64,000 nt of DNA. Origin: Streptomyces seoulensis. Its GTDB lineage: Bacteria > Actinomycetota > Actinomycetes > Streptomycetales > Streptomycetaceae. The stretch lies in assembly GCF_004328625.1 (NCBI RefSeq), contig NZ_CP032229.1, forward strand, positions 4,092,001 to 4,156,000, written 5' to 3'. Under the pieces are notes generated by a model. That model made no database searches and was not told the DNA's origin. It saw only the letters and a list, made by a program, of their open reading frames with translations. A program made the position numbers and the translations under genes. Below, in pieces: positions 15,322 to 24,044 of the stretch (positions are counted from its first letter, which is position 1; every line of letters starts with the position of its first letter).

Positions 15322-17034
15322 ATGCATCAATCGTCCGTCATAGCGCGCCGCGTGGCAGCGGCATCCGTCGGCCTGGTCGTGGCAGCGGGCGCCGCCGCCT
15401 GCGGCCCTGAGGACAACGATGCCAAGGGCGCCGGTGGCGACTCCACGCCCCACAAGGGCGGCACCCTCACCGTGCTGAACGCCGAGGCCCAGACCGACTT
15501 CGACCCGGCCCGCCTCTACACCTCCGGCGGCGGCAACGTCCCCTCGCTGGTCTTCCGCACCCTCACCACGCGCAACCGCGAGAACGGCGCCGAGGGCGCC
15601 AAGGTGGTCCCCGACCTCGCCACCGACACCGGGCGCCCCAGCAAGGACGCGACCGTGTGGACGTACACCCTGAAGAAGGGGCTGGAGTACGAGGACGGCA
15701 CCCCGATCACCTCGGCCGACATCAAGTACGGCATCGAGCGGTCCTTCGCGCCCGAACTCTCCGGTGGCGCGCCCTACTTGCGGGACTGGCTGAGCGGCGC
15801 CGCCGACTACCAGGGGCCGTACAAGGACAAGAAGGGTCTCTCCGCGATCGAGACGCCGGACGCGCGCACGATCGTCTTCCATCTGAACAAGCCCGAGGGC
15901 GAGTTCCCCTTCCTCGCCACCCAGACGCAGTTCGCGCCGGTGCCCAAGGCCAAGGACACCGGCACCAAGTACGAGCAGCACCCGGTCTCCTCCGGGCCGT
16001 ACAAGGTGGTCAGGAACCAGAACGACGGCGAGCGCGTGCTGCTGGAGCGCAACCCGCACTGGAGCGGTGACGACGAGCGCAAGGCGTACCCGGACAAGGT
16101 CGACGTGCGCTCCGGGCTCGACTCCTCCGTCATCAACCAGCGGCTCGCCGCCTCCCAGGGCGCCGACAAGGCCGCCGTCACCACCGACACCAACCTCGGC
16201 CCGGCCGAACTCGCCCGGGTCAGCGGCGACAAGGGCCTCGCCGCCCGGGTGGGCACCGGCCACTTCGGCTACACGGACTACATCGCCTTCAACCCGAAGG
16301 TGAAGCCGTTCGACGACCCGAAGGTGCGCCAGGCGATCTCGTACGCCGTCGACCGCTCCTCGGTGATCAACGCGGCCGGCGGGTCCGCGCTCGCCGAGCC
16401 CGCAACCACCTTCCTGCCCGACCAGAAGTCCTTCGGGTACACCCCGCACGACCTGTTCCCGGCGGGCAAGTCCGGCAACGCGGCCAAGGCGAAGGAGCTG
16501 CTGAAGGAGGCCGGGCACCCGAACGGGCTGACCGTCACCCTCACGCATTCCAACAGCAAGGACTTCGAGACCAGCCCGGAGATCGCCACCGCCCTCCAGG
16601 ACGCCCTGAAGAAGGCCGGGATCACGGTCAGGCTCCAGGGTCTTGAGGACAACGACTACCGGGACAAGATCCACAGCATCAAGACCGAGCCCGGCTTCTT
16701 CCTGGCGCACTGGGGCGCCGACTGGCCCTCCGGCGGTCCCTTCCTCGCCCCGATCTTCGACGGCCGCCAGATCGTCAAGGACGGCGCCAACTTCAACACC
16801 GGTCTGCTGGACGACAAGTCGGTCAACACCGAGATCGACGCCATCAACAAGCTGACCGACCTGAACGCGGCCGCCGCCCGCTGGGGCGCGCTGGACAAGA
16901 AGATCGCCGGCAACGCCCTGGTCGTCCCGCTGTTCCACCCCGTCTACAAGCGCCTGTACGGCTCGGACGTCAGGAACATCGTGATCAGCGACTGGACCGG
17001 CGTGCTGGACATCTCCCAGGTCGCGGTGAAGTGA
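15322..17034 (+). CDS. Peptide ABC transporter substrate-binding lipoprotein
   Basis: A 570-residue family 5 solute-binding protein (oligopeptide/dipeptide type). The N-terminus has basic residues, a hydrophobic stretch and a lipobox ending in AAAC (Cys 27), so it is lipid-anchored outside the membrane. The family motif region is visible: a segment with WTYTLKKGLEYEDGTPITSAD, then SSGPYKV and VRQAISYAVDRSS. The ATG at 15322 gives a normal signal peptide; an ATG at 15268 would add 18 residues. It is the first of four genes encoding a complete importer. The ligand, peptide or nickel-like chelate, cannot be decided. Confidence 0.9.
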   Translation: MHQSSVIARRVAAASVGLVVAAGAAACGPEDNDAKGAGGDSTPHKGGTLTVLNAEAQTDFDPARLYTSGGGNVPSLVFRTLTTRNRENGAEGAKVVPDLATDTGRPSKDATVWTYTLKKGLEYEDGTPITSADIKYGIERSFAPELSGGAPYLRDWLSGAADYQGPYKDKKGLSAIETPDARTIVFHLNKPEGEFPFLATQTQFAPVPKAKDTGTKYEQHPVSSGPYKVVRNQNDGERVLLERNPHWSGDDERKAYPDKVDVRSGLDSSVINQRLAASQGADKAAVTTDTNLGPAELARVSGDKGLAARVGTGHFGYTDYIAFNPKVKPFDDPKVRQAISYAVDRSSVINAAGGSALAEPATTFLPDQKSFGYTPHDLFPAGKSGNAAKAKELLKEAGHPNGLTVTLTHSNSKDFETSPEIATALQDALKKAGITVRLQGLEDNDYRDKIHSIKTEPGFFLAHWGADWPSGGPFLAPIFDGRQIVKDGANFNTGLLDDKSVNTEIDAINKLTDLNAAAARWGALDKKIAGNALVVPLFHPVYKRLYGSDVRNIVISDWTGVLDISQVAVK

Positions 17035-17038
17035 CCCG

Positions 17039-18034
17039 GTGAGCGAAGCACTTGTCGCCGTCGAGGCCGCCGGGGCGGAGATCACCGCCCCGGCGGCCTC
17101 GGGGGCCCGTCAGTTCTGGCGGCGGCTGCGCGCGCAGCGGGCCGCCCTGGTCGCCGCGGCCGTCGTCGCGCTCCTCGTCCTGGTCGCGCTCGCCGCGCCG
17201 CTCCTCACCTCCGTCGAGGGACAGGACGCCACCACGTACCACCCCGGCCTCGTCGACTCCGCGCGCGGCGGGGTGCCCATCGGGTCGCTCGGCGGGATCG
17301 GCGCCGAGCACTGGCTCGGCATCGAACCGCAGACCGGCCGCGACCTGTTCGCCCGGCTGGTGGAGGGCGCCCGCGTCTCGCTGGGCGTCGCCTTCGCGGC
17401 CACGCTCGTCCAGGTGCTCATCGGCGTCACCGTCGGTGTGGCCGCCGCCATGGGCAGCCGCTGGCTGGACCAGGTCCTCAGCCGGATCACCGACATCATC
17501 GTGGCGCTGCCGCTCATGATCATGGCGCTGGCGCTGCTGGCCGTCGTGCCCGCGAGCTTCCCCCGCCCGGTGCTGGTCGCCCTCGTCATCGGGCTGATCG
17601 CCTGGGGCAACGTCGCCAAGATCGTGCGCGCCCAGACGCTCACCCTCAAGGGGCTCGACCACGTGGCCGCCGCCCGGCTCAGCGGATGGGGCGCCGTGCG
17701 CGTGGCCCGCCGCGAGCTGCTGCCCGGCCTCGCCGCGCCCGTCATCACCTATGCCGCGCTGCTGGTGCCCACCAACATCTCCGCCGAGGCCGCCCTGTCC
17801 TTCCTCGGCGTCGGGGTGAAGCCGCCGACGCCCTCCTGGGGACAGATGATCACCGCGGCCGACGTCTGGTACCAGGCCGCGCCGCAGTACCTGCTGTTCC
17901 CGGCGGGCGCCCTGTTCACCACCGTGCTCGCCCTCACCGTCCTCGGTGACGGCGTCCGCACCGCACTCGACCCGCGCGCCGCCTCCCGGCTGCGCGTCGG
18001 CACCGGCCGCGCCCGGAAGGAGGACGCCGCGTGA
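17039..18034 (+). CDS. Peptide ABC transporter permease (DppC type)
   Basis: A 331-residue inner-membrane permease. The first helix (about residues 37-55) is followed by a periplasmic-side loop containing HWLGIEPQTGRDLFARLVEGARVSL, the DppC/OppC landmark. Further helices follow, then the EAA loop (AARLSGWGAVRVARRELLPG) that docks the ATPase, and SFLGVGVKPPTPSWGQM near the end. The GTG starts five bases after the binding-protein gene; its end overlaps the next gene by four bases. Confidence 0.92.
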   Translation: MSEALVAVEAAGAEITAPAASGARQFWRRLRAQRAALVAAAVVALLVLVALAAPLLTSVEGQDATTYHPGLVDSARGGVPIGSLGGIGAEHWLGIEPQTGRDLFARLVEGARVSLGVAFAATLVQVLIGVTVGVAAAMGSRWLDQVLSRITDIIVALPLMIMALALLAVVPASFPRPVLVALVIGLIAWGNVAKIVRAQTLTLKGLDHVAAARLSGWGAVRVARRELLPGLAAPVITYAALLVPTNISAEAALSFLGVGVKPPTPSWGQMITAADVWYQAAPQYLLFPAGALFTTVLALTVLGDGVRTALDPRAASRLRVGTGRARKEDAA

Positions 18035-19029
18035 ACGGCTTCGGCGGATTCCTGCTGCGCCGCGCGGCGGGCACGTTCATCACCCTGCTCGCCGTCTCGG
18101 TCCTCGTCTACGTGGTCTTCTACGCCACCCCCGGCAACGTCGCCCAGATCACCTGCGGCCCGCGCTGCTCCCCGGAGCAGGTGCACCAGGTCGCGGCCCA
18201 GCTCCGGCTCGACGACCCGCTCTACCTGCGCTACTTCCACTTCCTCCAGGGGCTGTTCGCCGGCCAGGACTACTCCACCGGCACCTCGGTCGAGCACTGC
18301 GCGGCACCGTGCCTCGGGCTCTCCTACCAGAGCGACCAGCAGGTGCTCACGCTGCTGCTGGCCAAGCTGCCGGTCAGCCTCTCGCTGGTGGCCGGCGCGA
18401 TGGTGCTCTGGCTGGTCATCGGGGTCGGCACCGGCGTCCTCTCCGCCTGGCGGCGCGGCCGGCTCTCCGAGCGGGTGCTCACCGTGCTGACCCTGGCCGG
18501 CTGGGCCACGCCCGTGTTCGTGCTCGGGCTGGTGCTGATGATCGTGGTCTGCGGCGAACTCCAGCTGCTGCCCTTCCCGCAGTACGTGCGCTTCGGCGAC
18601 GACCCCGAGCAGTGGGCGTGGAACCTGCTGCTGCCCTGGCTGTCGCTGGCCCTGATCGAGGCGGCCGCGTTCGCCCGGCTGACCCGCTCGGCCATGCTGG
18701 AGACCCTCGCCGAGGACCACATCCGCACCTTCCGCGCCTACGGCGTCGGTGAGCGGGCCATCGTCGGACGGCACGCCCTGCGCGGCGCGCTCGCCCCCGT
18801 CATCGCGCTCAACGCCAACAACGTCGGCTCCGCCATCGGCGGCGCGGTCCTCACCGAGACGCTGTTCGGGCTGCCCGGCATCGGCCAGGAACTGGTGCAC
18901 GCGGTCAAGGTCGTGGACCTCCCCGTGGTCGTCGGCATGGTCCTGGTCGTCGCCTTCTTCGTCGTCATCGCCAACGCCGTCGCGGACGTCCTGTACGCGC
19001 TGGCCGACCGCCGGGTGGTCCTCGCATGA
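18031..19029 (+). CDS. Peptide ABC transporter permease (DppB type)
   Basis: A 332-residue partner permease. It opens with the DppB pattern LLRRAAGTFITLLAVSVLVYVVFYATPG and has the loop DDPLYLRYFHFLQGLF. It ends with the typical TETLFGLPGIGQELVHAVKVVDLPVV. An unusual feature is a Cys-rich external loop (ITCGPRCSPEQ and EHCAAPCLGLS) with four Cys that could form disulfides. The permease order is C before B, the reverse of the Escherichia coli dpp operon. GTG at 18031 overlaps the preceding stop. Confidence 0.92.
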   Translation: MNGFGGFLLRRAAGTFITLLAVSVLVYVVFYATPGNVAQITCGPRCSPEQVHQVAAQLRLDDPLYLRYFHFLQGLFAGQDYSTGTSVEHCAAPCLGLSYQSDQQVLTLLLAKLPVSLSLVAGAMVLWLVIGVGTGVLSAWRRGRLSERVLTVLTLAGWATPVFVLGLVLMIVVCGELQLLPFPQYVRFGDDPEQWAWNLLLPWLSLALIEAAAFARLTRSAMLETLAEDHIRTFRAYGVGERAIVGRHALRGALAPVIALNANNVGSAIGGAVLTETLFGLPGIGQELVHAVKVVDLPVVVGMVLVVAFFVVIANAVADVLYALADRRVVLA

Positions 19030-20621
19030 GCCTGGTCGAAGTCACCGACCTCACCGTCGAGTTCGGCGCCCTGCGCGCCGTGGACGGACTCTCCTTCACG
19101 CTGGAGAAGGGGGCCGCGCTGGCCCTGGTGGGGGAGTCCGGCTCCGGGAAGTCCACCGTCGCCGGCGCCCTGCTGGGCCTGCACCGGGACACCGGGGCAC
19201 GGGTCGGCGGCTCGGTCCTGGTGGCCGGCACCGACGTGGCCGCCGCCTCCGACGCCGAGCTGCGGGCGCTGCGCGGGGCCAGGGCCGCCATGGTCTTCCA
19301 GGACCCGCTGTCCTCCCTCGACCCGTACTACGCGGTGGGCGACCAGATCGCCGAGGTGTACCGCGTGCACACCCGGGCCTCCCGGCGGGCCGCACGCGCG
19401 CGTGCCGTCGAGGTGCTGGACCGGGTCGGGATCCCGGACGCCGTCCGCAGGGCCCGGTCCCGGCCGCACGAGTTCAGCGGAGGGATGCGCCAACGCGCGC
19501 TGATCGCCATGGCGTTGGCGTGCGAACCCGAGCTGCTCATCGCGGACGAGCCGACCACCGCGCTCGACGTCACCGTGCAGGCCCAGATCCTCGACCTGCT
19601 GCACGCCCTGCGCCAGGAGAACGGGCTCGGGCTGCTGCTCGTCACCCATGACGTGGGCGTCGCCGCCGAGAGCGCCGACGACGTGCTCGTCATGCGGCAC
19701 GGCCGCGCGGTCGAACACGGCTCGCTGCGACAGGTGCTGGCCGCGCCGGAGCAGCCGTACACCCGTGAACTCCTCGCCGCCGTACCGCGCGTGGACGCAC
19801 CGCGTGCCGCGTCGGCCGGGGAGGCGGGGGAGACGGTGCTCGAAGCGACCGGGCTGCGCAAGGAGTTCGGGCGCGGACGCGGGGCGTTCACCGCCGTGGA
19901 CGACGTCTCGCTGACCCTGCGCCGGGGCGAGACCCTGGGCATCGTGGGGGAGAGCGGCAGCGGCAAGACCACCCTGGGCCGCATGCTGGTCGGTCTGCTG
20001 GAACCGACCTCCGGCACCCTCCGCCACGAGGGACGAGCGCACCACGGCGTCGACCCCGCCGTGCAGATGGTGTTCCAGGACCCGGCCTCCTCACTCAACC
20101 CCCGCCGCACGGTGGGCGATTCGATCGCCGACCCGCTGCGCGCCAAGGGGAAGCTGGACGACAGGGCCGTACGGGAGCGGGTGACCGGACTGCTGGAGCG
20201 GGTCGGTCTCGAAGCGGCCCACCACGACCGCTACCCGCACGAGTTCAGCGGCGGCCAGCGCCAGCGCATCGGCATCGCGCGGGCCCTCGCCGCCGACCCG
20301 CGCGTCATCGTCTGCGACGAACCGGTCTCCGCGCTCGACGTCACCACCCAGGCCCAAGTAGTCGCGCTACTGGACGAGTTGCGGCGGGAACTCGGGCTCG
20401 CGCTCGTCTTCGTCGCGCACGACCTCGCCGTGGTCCGGCAGGTCAGCGACCGGGTCGCCGTCATGCGCCGGGGACAGGTCGTCGAGACCGGCCCCGCCGA
20501 CGAGGTCTACGAGAACCCGCGCGACCCGTACACCCGCCAACTGCTGGCCGCCGTACCGGCGCTGGACCCGGAGGTCGCCGCACGGCGGCGGGCGGCGAGG
20601 CGAGAGCCCGCTCCGGCGTGA
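19026..20621 (+). CDS. Fused double ATP-binding subunit of the peptide transporter (DppD-DppF type)
   Basis: A 531-residue protein holding two complete ABC ATPase domains, roughly 1-255 and 270-520, so it supplies both nucleotide sites. Domain 1: GESGSGKS, FSGGMRQR, LLIADEP, VTHDVG. Domain 2: GESGSGKT, FSGGQRQR, VIVCDEP, VAHDLA. Both carry the oligopeptide-type C-terminal tail (QPYTRELLAAVP and DPYTRQLLAAVP). The ATG overlaps the upstream permease stop by four bases, showing coupling. The operon ends here. Confidence 0.93.
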   Translation: MSLVEVTDLTVEFGALRAVDGLSFTLEKGAALALVGESGSGKSTVAGALLGLHRDTGARVGGSVLVAGTDVAAASDAELRALRGARAAMVFQDPLSSLDPYYAVGDQIAEVYRVHTRASRRAARARAVEVLDRVGIPDAVRRARSRPHEFSGGMRQRALIAMALACEPELLIADEPTTALDVTVQAQILDLLHALRQENGLGLLLVTHDVGVAAESADDVLVMRHGRAVEHGSLRQVLAAPEQPYTRELLAAVPRVDAPRAASAGEAGETVLEATGLRKEFGRGRGAFTAVDDVSLTLRRGETLGIVGESGSGKTTLGRMLVGLLEPTSGTLRHEGRAHHGVDPAVQMVFQDPASSLNPRRTVGDSIADPLRAKGKLDDRAVRERVTGLLERVGLEAAHHDRYPHEFSGGQRQRIGIARALAADPRVIVCDEPVSALDVTTQAQVVALLDELRRELGLALVFVAHDLAVVRQVSDRVAVMRRGQVVETGPADEVYENPRDPYTRQLLAAVPALDPEVAARRRAARREPAPA

Positions 20622-20708
20622 CGATTTGCGTGTGGACCGTCACCGCGCGATCTCTTAGCGTGTCGGAACGCGGCTCGCCCGCGAAAGTTACGACCGTTCA
20701 CCCCTTTT

Positions 20709-20742
20709 GGTGGTGCGACGGACAACCGTCCGTCGCACCACC
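20709..20742. repeat. Perfect 15-bp inverted repeat before the polysaccharide cluster
   Basis: Arms 20709-20723 (GGTGGTGCGACGGAC) and 20728-20742 are perfectly complementary around a four-base loop. It lies 88 bases after the transporter operon and 82 bases before the glycosyltransferase start. On the minus strand it is followed by AAAAGGGG rather than T, and on the plus strand by CT-rich sequence. It may therefore be a weak terminator or a protein-binding or RNA element. Confidence 0.7.
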
Positions 20743-20823
20743 GCCCTCTCCGCATACGTTCGTCCCGCTGCGAGCCGCCGGGACGACGGCGGCTCCCACA
20801 CACGGGAGATCGGGGGTGCACGC

Positions 20824-22479
20824 GTGCGCATCGGACTGCTTACCGAGGGTGGCTATCCGTATGTCGGCGGTGACACCGGGCTCTGGTGCGACCGGCTCGT
20901 GCGCGGGCTCGGGCAGCACGAGTTCGACGTCTACGCGCTCAAGAGCGGCCGGCAGCAGGAGGACGACGGCTGGGTGCCGATCCCGCCGCAGGTCAGGCGG
21001 GTGCGCACCGCCGGGTTGTGGACGGCCGGGGGCGACGGCGCCCCGCTGGGCCGCCGCGCCCGCAGGCGGTTCACCGAGCACTACGGCGAACTGCTGGGCG
21101 CGGTCTGCGGCTTGGGGGAGGACTCCGCCGCCGAACTGGCGGACCGTTTCGGCAACGCGCTGTACAACCTCGCCGAACTCGCCCGCGACAGCGGCACCCT
21201 GACCGGAGCCCTCCGCTCCGACCACTCCGTGACCGCCCTGGAGCGCGCCTGCCGCGCCCCCGGCGCGCCGCGCGCGGCGCACGAGGCGCGTGTCCCCGAC
21301 CTGCTGGCCGTCACCGACCACCTCGCCCGCGCCCTCGGCCCCCTCTCCCTCGACTGGTACGGCGAAAACGCCCTCGCCGCCGTCGACCTCTGCCACGCCA
21401 CCTCCGGCGGCCCCACCGCCCTGCCCGGCCTGCTCGCCCGGCACTTCGCCGGCGTGCCCCTGCTGGTCACCGAGTACGGCGTCCAGCTCCGCGCGCACTA
21501 CCTCGCGCTCGGCCCGGACAGCGCCGCACCGGCCGTCCGCTCCCTCCTCGCCGCCTTCCACGGGCGGCTCGCCGCCGAGGTCTACCGGCGCGCCGAGATC
21601 CTCACCCCCGGCAGCAGCCACGCCCGGCGCTGGCAGGAGCGGTGCGGCGCCGACCGGGCCCGTATCCGCACCGTCCACCCGGGCATGGACGCCGACCGGT
21701 TCGCCGAGGTCGGCGAGGCGCCCGACCGCGCCGACGCCGGCACGCTGGTGTGGGTGGGCCGGATCGAGCCCGGCCGGGACCTCGTCTCGCTGCTGCACGC
21801 CTTCGCCGAGGTCCGCAAGGAGGAGCCGCACGCGCGGCTGCGCATCGTGGGCGTGCCGGTGGGGGCCGAGGGCGAGGCGTACCTCGCGCAGTGCCGGGCG
21901 CTGGCCGCCCAGCTCTTCCCGGACGAGGCCGAGGGGCTGCACGCCGTGGGGGACAACCCCGTGTCGTTCACCGAGGTGGGGGCGCCCGAGGCGCCGACGC
22001 TGCCCGACGCGTACGCCGCCGGGGCCGTGGTCGTGCTGTCCAGTGTGGTCGAGGGGTTCCCGGTCAGCCTGGCCGAGGCGATGTTCTGCGGCCGGGCCAC
22101 GGTGTCCACCGACGTGGGCGCGGTGGTGGAGGTCATCGGGGGCACCGGGCTCGTCGTACCGCCGCGCAATCCGAGGGCGCTCGCGGAGGCGTGCGTGGCG
22201 CTGCTGCGCGACCCCGAGCGCCGGGCGCGGCTGGGGGCGGCGGCGCGGGCACGGGCGCTGGAGCTGTTCGGCGTCGAACAGAACATCACGGCATTTCACG
22301 GCATTTACCTGGAGATCATGTCGCACTGCCCGGTGCGCCGGGTCGCCGTGGACGAGGCCGGGGAGCCGCTGCCGTTCGCCGACCCGGCCGAGTCCCACGT
22401 GCCCGGCCACTGGACCGTCCCCACCCTGCTGCGGGGCTCGCCGGAGCCGGTACGGGCCGGGGCGGAGGGGGCGCGATGA
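20824..22479 (+). CDS. PelF-like GT4 glycosyltransferase (DUF3492 N-terminus)
   Basis: A 551-residue cytoplasmic GT-B glycosyltransferase. The opening VRIGLLTEGGYPYVGGDTGLW matches, with changes, the LTEGTYPYVxGG signature of PelF/DUF3492 proteins, which build the GalNAc-rich Pel polysaccharide. The C-terminal GT4 half has GMDADRF, WVGRIEPGRDLVSLL and the EGFPVSLAE element (E-x7-E) with AMFCGRATVST. GTG at 20824 begins the family signature. A four-base overlap couples it to the membrane protein downstream. Donor and acceptor are unknown; a nucleotide-HexNAc donor is the inference from PelF. Confidence 0.85.
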   Translation: MRIGLLTEGGYPYVGGDTGLWCDRLVRGLGQHEFDVYALKSGRQQEDDGWVPIPPQVRRVRTAGLWTAGGDGAPLGRRARRRFTEHYGELLGAVCGLGEDSAAELADRFGNALYNLAELARDSGTLTGALRSDHSVTALERACRAPGAPRAAHEARVPDLLAVTDHLARALGPLSLDWYGENALAAVDLCHATSGGPTALPGLLARHFAGVPLLVTEYGVQLRAHYLALGPDSAAPAVRSLLAAFHGRLAAEVYRRAEILTPGSSHARRWQERCGADRARIRTVHPGMDADRFAEVGEAPDRADAGTLVWVGRIEPGRDLVSLLHAFAEVRKEEPHARLRIVGVPVGAEGEAYLAQCRALAAQLFPDEAEGLHAVGDNPVSFTEVGAPEAPTLPDAYAAGAVVVLSSVVEGFPVSLAEAMFCGRATVSTDVGAVVEVIGGTGLVVPPRNPRALAEACVALLRDPERRARLGAAARARALELFGVEQNITAFHGIYLEIMSHCPVRRVAVDEAGEPLPFADPAESHVPGHWTVPTLLRGSPEPVRAGAEGAR

Positions 22480-23630
22480 AGGGCGTGGACAGAACGCGGG
22501 CGGTGGCCTCTTCCGGGGCCACCGAGGCAGCTCCCCGCCGGGGTGCCGTCGACCCCGTGAAGGCCCTGCTGCACCAGCACCGGGAGCTGTGCGAGCGGGC
22601 CGTGGACCCGCTGGAGATCGCGGCCGGGCTGGAGTCGCACGGCTTCACCGACCGCTCCGCCGCCCGCTACCGGCACCGGGACGTGTTCTCGCTCGCCGAG
22701 GAGCTGTACGCGCGCGTCCCCCGCGACGACGCCGACCCGGCCCCCGAGCCCGCCCCCGGCCCCGCCCCGCGCATCCGCGCCGGCTGGGTCATGCTCACCC
22801 TGCTCCCCGGCGCGGTCGCCTCCGGCGCCCTCGCGGGACTACGGCTCGGCCCCGGCACCGCCCGCCCCCTGATCGCCCTGGGCGGCCTCCTCGCGATGAC
22901 CCTCGCCGTACGCGCCGCCCTCGGCCGGGGCCCCCTCGCGGCCCGCCCCGGCGCCGCCGCGCGGCCCTCCGCCCCCGTGTGGACCGCCTGCCTCCTCGGG
23001 TACGCCCTGCTCGGTGACGGTCTGCTGGACGCCGTGGTGAGCGGCGGCCCCGACGCGCTGCCCACCGGCGCCCCGGACGGCCCATGGCCCGCCGCCACCG
23101 CCCCCGTACTGGCCCTCGCGCTGGCCTGCGCCCCCGCCGCCTGGTGCGCCCACCTCCTGGACCTCGGGGCCCGCCGACGGCTCGCGGGCAGCCGGGGCCT
23201 GGAGGACTTCACCTCCGGCGCGCGCCCCCTGCTGCTCGGCGTCCTCGCGCTGTACCTGGCCGCCCTGACCGGCCTGCTCGCCCTCACCGGCGCCGTGCTG
23301 CACGAGGACCCGGCCTACCCGGGGGCCCTCACCCTGGGCGCCCTGCTGTTCCTCGCCCGCCTCCTCACCGTCCACCGGCACCGGCACGCGCCGGCCGTGA
23401 TCCTGGGCGCGGCGGCGGTCGCCGAGGTGGCCGCTCCGGCGCTGGTGCTGAGTGGCCGGCTCCCCGGCTGCCACTTCCTCGCCGTACCGGTGACGACCCT
23501 GGTCGACCCCCTCGGCGCGGCCGCGATCCCCGCCCTGGGCTGCGGCTGCGCGGCCCTGGTCCTCCTGGCCCACTCCCTGCGCACCCTCACCCGAGCCTCG
23601 GCCCACGCGCCCCTGGGGGGCCCGGAGTGA
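22476..23630 (+). CDS. Polytopic membrane protein coupled to the glycosyltransferase
   Basis: 384 residues: a soluble N-terminal part (about 1-95) with VKALLHQHRELCERAVDPLEIAAGLESHGF and YRHRDVFSLAEELYARV, then about eight hydrophobic segments to the end. The helical N-terminal region looks like a conserved recognition module seen in streptomycete membrane proteins of this cluster. It is not a PelG-like (12-helix) flippase by length. The ATG overlaps the stop of the glycosyltransferase (ATGA), so they should be made together. Function unknown; a membrane platform for the enzyme is a guess. Confidence 0.75.
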   Translation: MKGVDRTRAVASSGATEAAPRRGAVDPVKALLHQHRELCERAVDPLEIAAGLESHGFTDRSAARYRHRDVFSLAEELYARVPRDDADPAPEPAPGPAPRIRAGWVMLTLLPGAVASGALAGLRLGPGTARPLIALGGLLAMTLAVRAALGRGPLAARPGAAARPSAPVWTACLLGYALLGDGLLDAVVSGGPDALPTGAPDGPWPAATAPVLALALACAPAAWCAHLLDLGARRRLAGSRGLEDFTSGARPLLLGVLALYLAALTGLLALTGAVLHEDPAYPGALTLGALLFLARLLTVHRHRHAPAVILGAAAVAEVAAPALVLSGRLPGCHFLAVPVTTLVDPLGAAAIPALGCGCAALVLLAHSLRTLTRASAHAPLGGPE

Positions 23631-23960
23631 GACACGCGTGCTCCGTGCGGCCCAGGGGCGCAGGCGCCGGTCACCCACCCCTGACAGGACCTGCCACGAC
23701 CCCGCGCCCGGCCACCCCGGGCGCTCACCGGACGGCAGGCACCCCCGGCGACGGCCCACGCGGCCCCGCGCCCGTCCCCCGCCTTCGTCCGCACGGCCGT
23801 GCCGCCGGGCCCGTCGCCCACCTCCGGGCGCGGCCCGGCTGAGGGAGCCCGGCACCCCGGGATACCCCACCCACCCCGTCACGGCACCGGCGCCCCACCG
23901 CCGCCCCGCCCTCTCCCCCCTCATCCCTGAGACCTTCATCCCTGAGAAGGAGAACACCAG
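23631..23960. other. Intergenic stretch inside the polysaccharide cluster
   Basis: About 330 bases of C-rich sequence with no supported gene. A short direct repeat TTCATCCCTGAGA/CTCATCCCTGAGA lies at about 23919-23946, just before the ribosome binding site of the small ORF. No promoter is clear. Confidence 0.5.
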
Positions 23961-24044
23961 ATGACCACCTCCCGACACGGAGTCACCGCAGTGGCCGGGT
24001 CCGTGGGAGCAGCCGCGGCGCACACCTCGGGGGCCGCCCTATGA
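23961..24044 (+). CDS. Short ORF (27 aa) coupled to the epimerase
   Basis: ATG at 23961 has the strongest ribosome binding site in this cluster, GAAGGAG with eight bases spacing. The 27-residue product (MTTSRHGVTAVAGSVG through HTSGAAL) is Ala/Gly-rich and mildly hydrophobic. Its stop overlaps the epimerase ATG at 24041, so ribosomes ending here would restart on the epimerase, which itself lacks a ribosome binding site. It may be a translational-coupling leader, a real microprotein or a remnant of a longer gene. Confidence 0.5.
   Translation: MTTSRHGVTAVAGSVGAAAAHTSGAAL

Noticed and set aside
20626..20661. TTGCGT and TAGCGT as a promoter for the glycosyltransferase
   Set aside because: The spacer is 24 bases, too long for a normal promoter.
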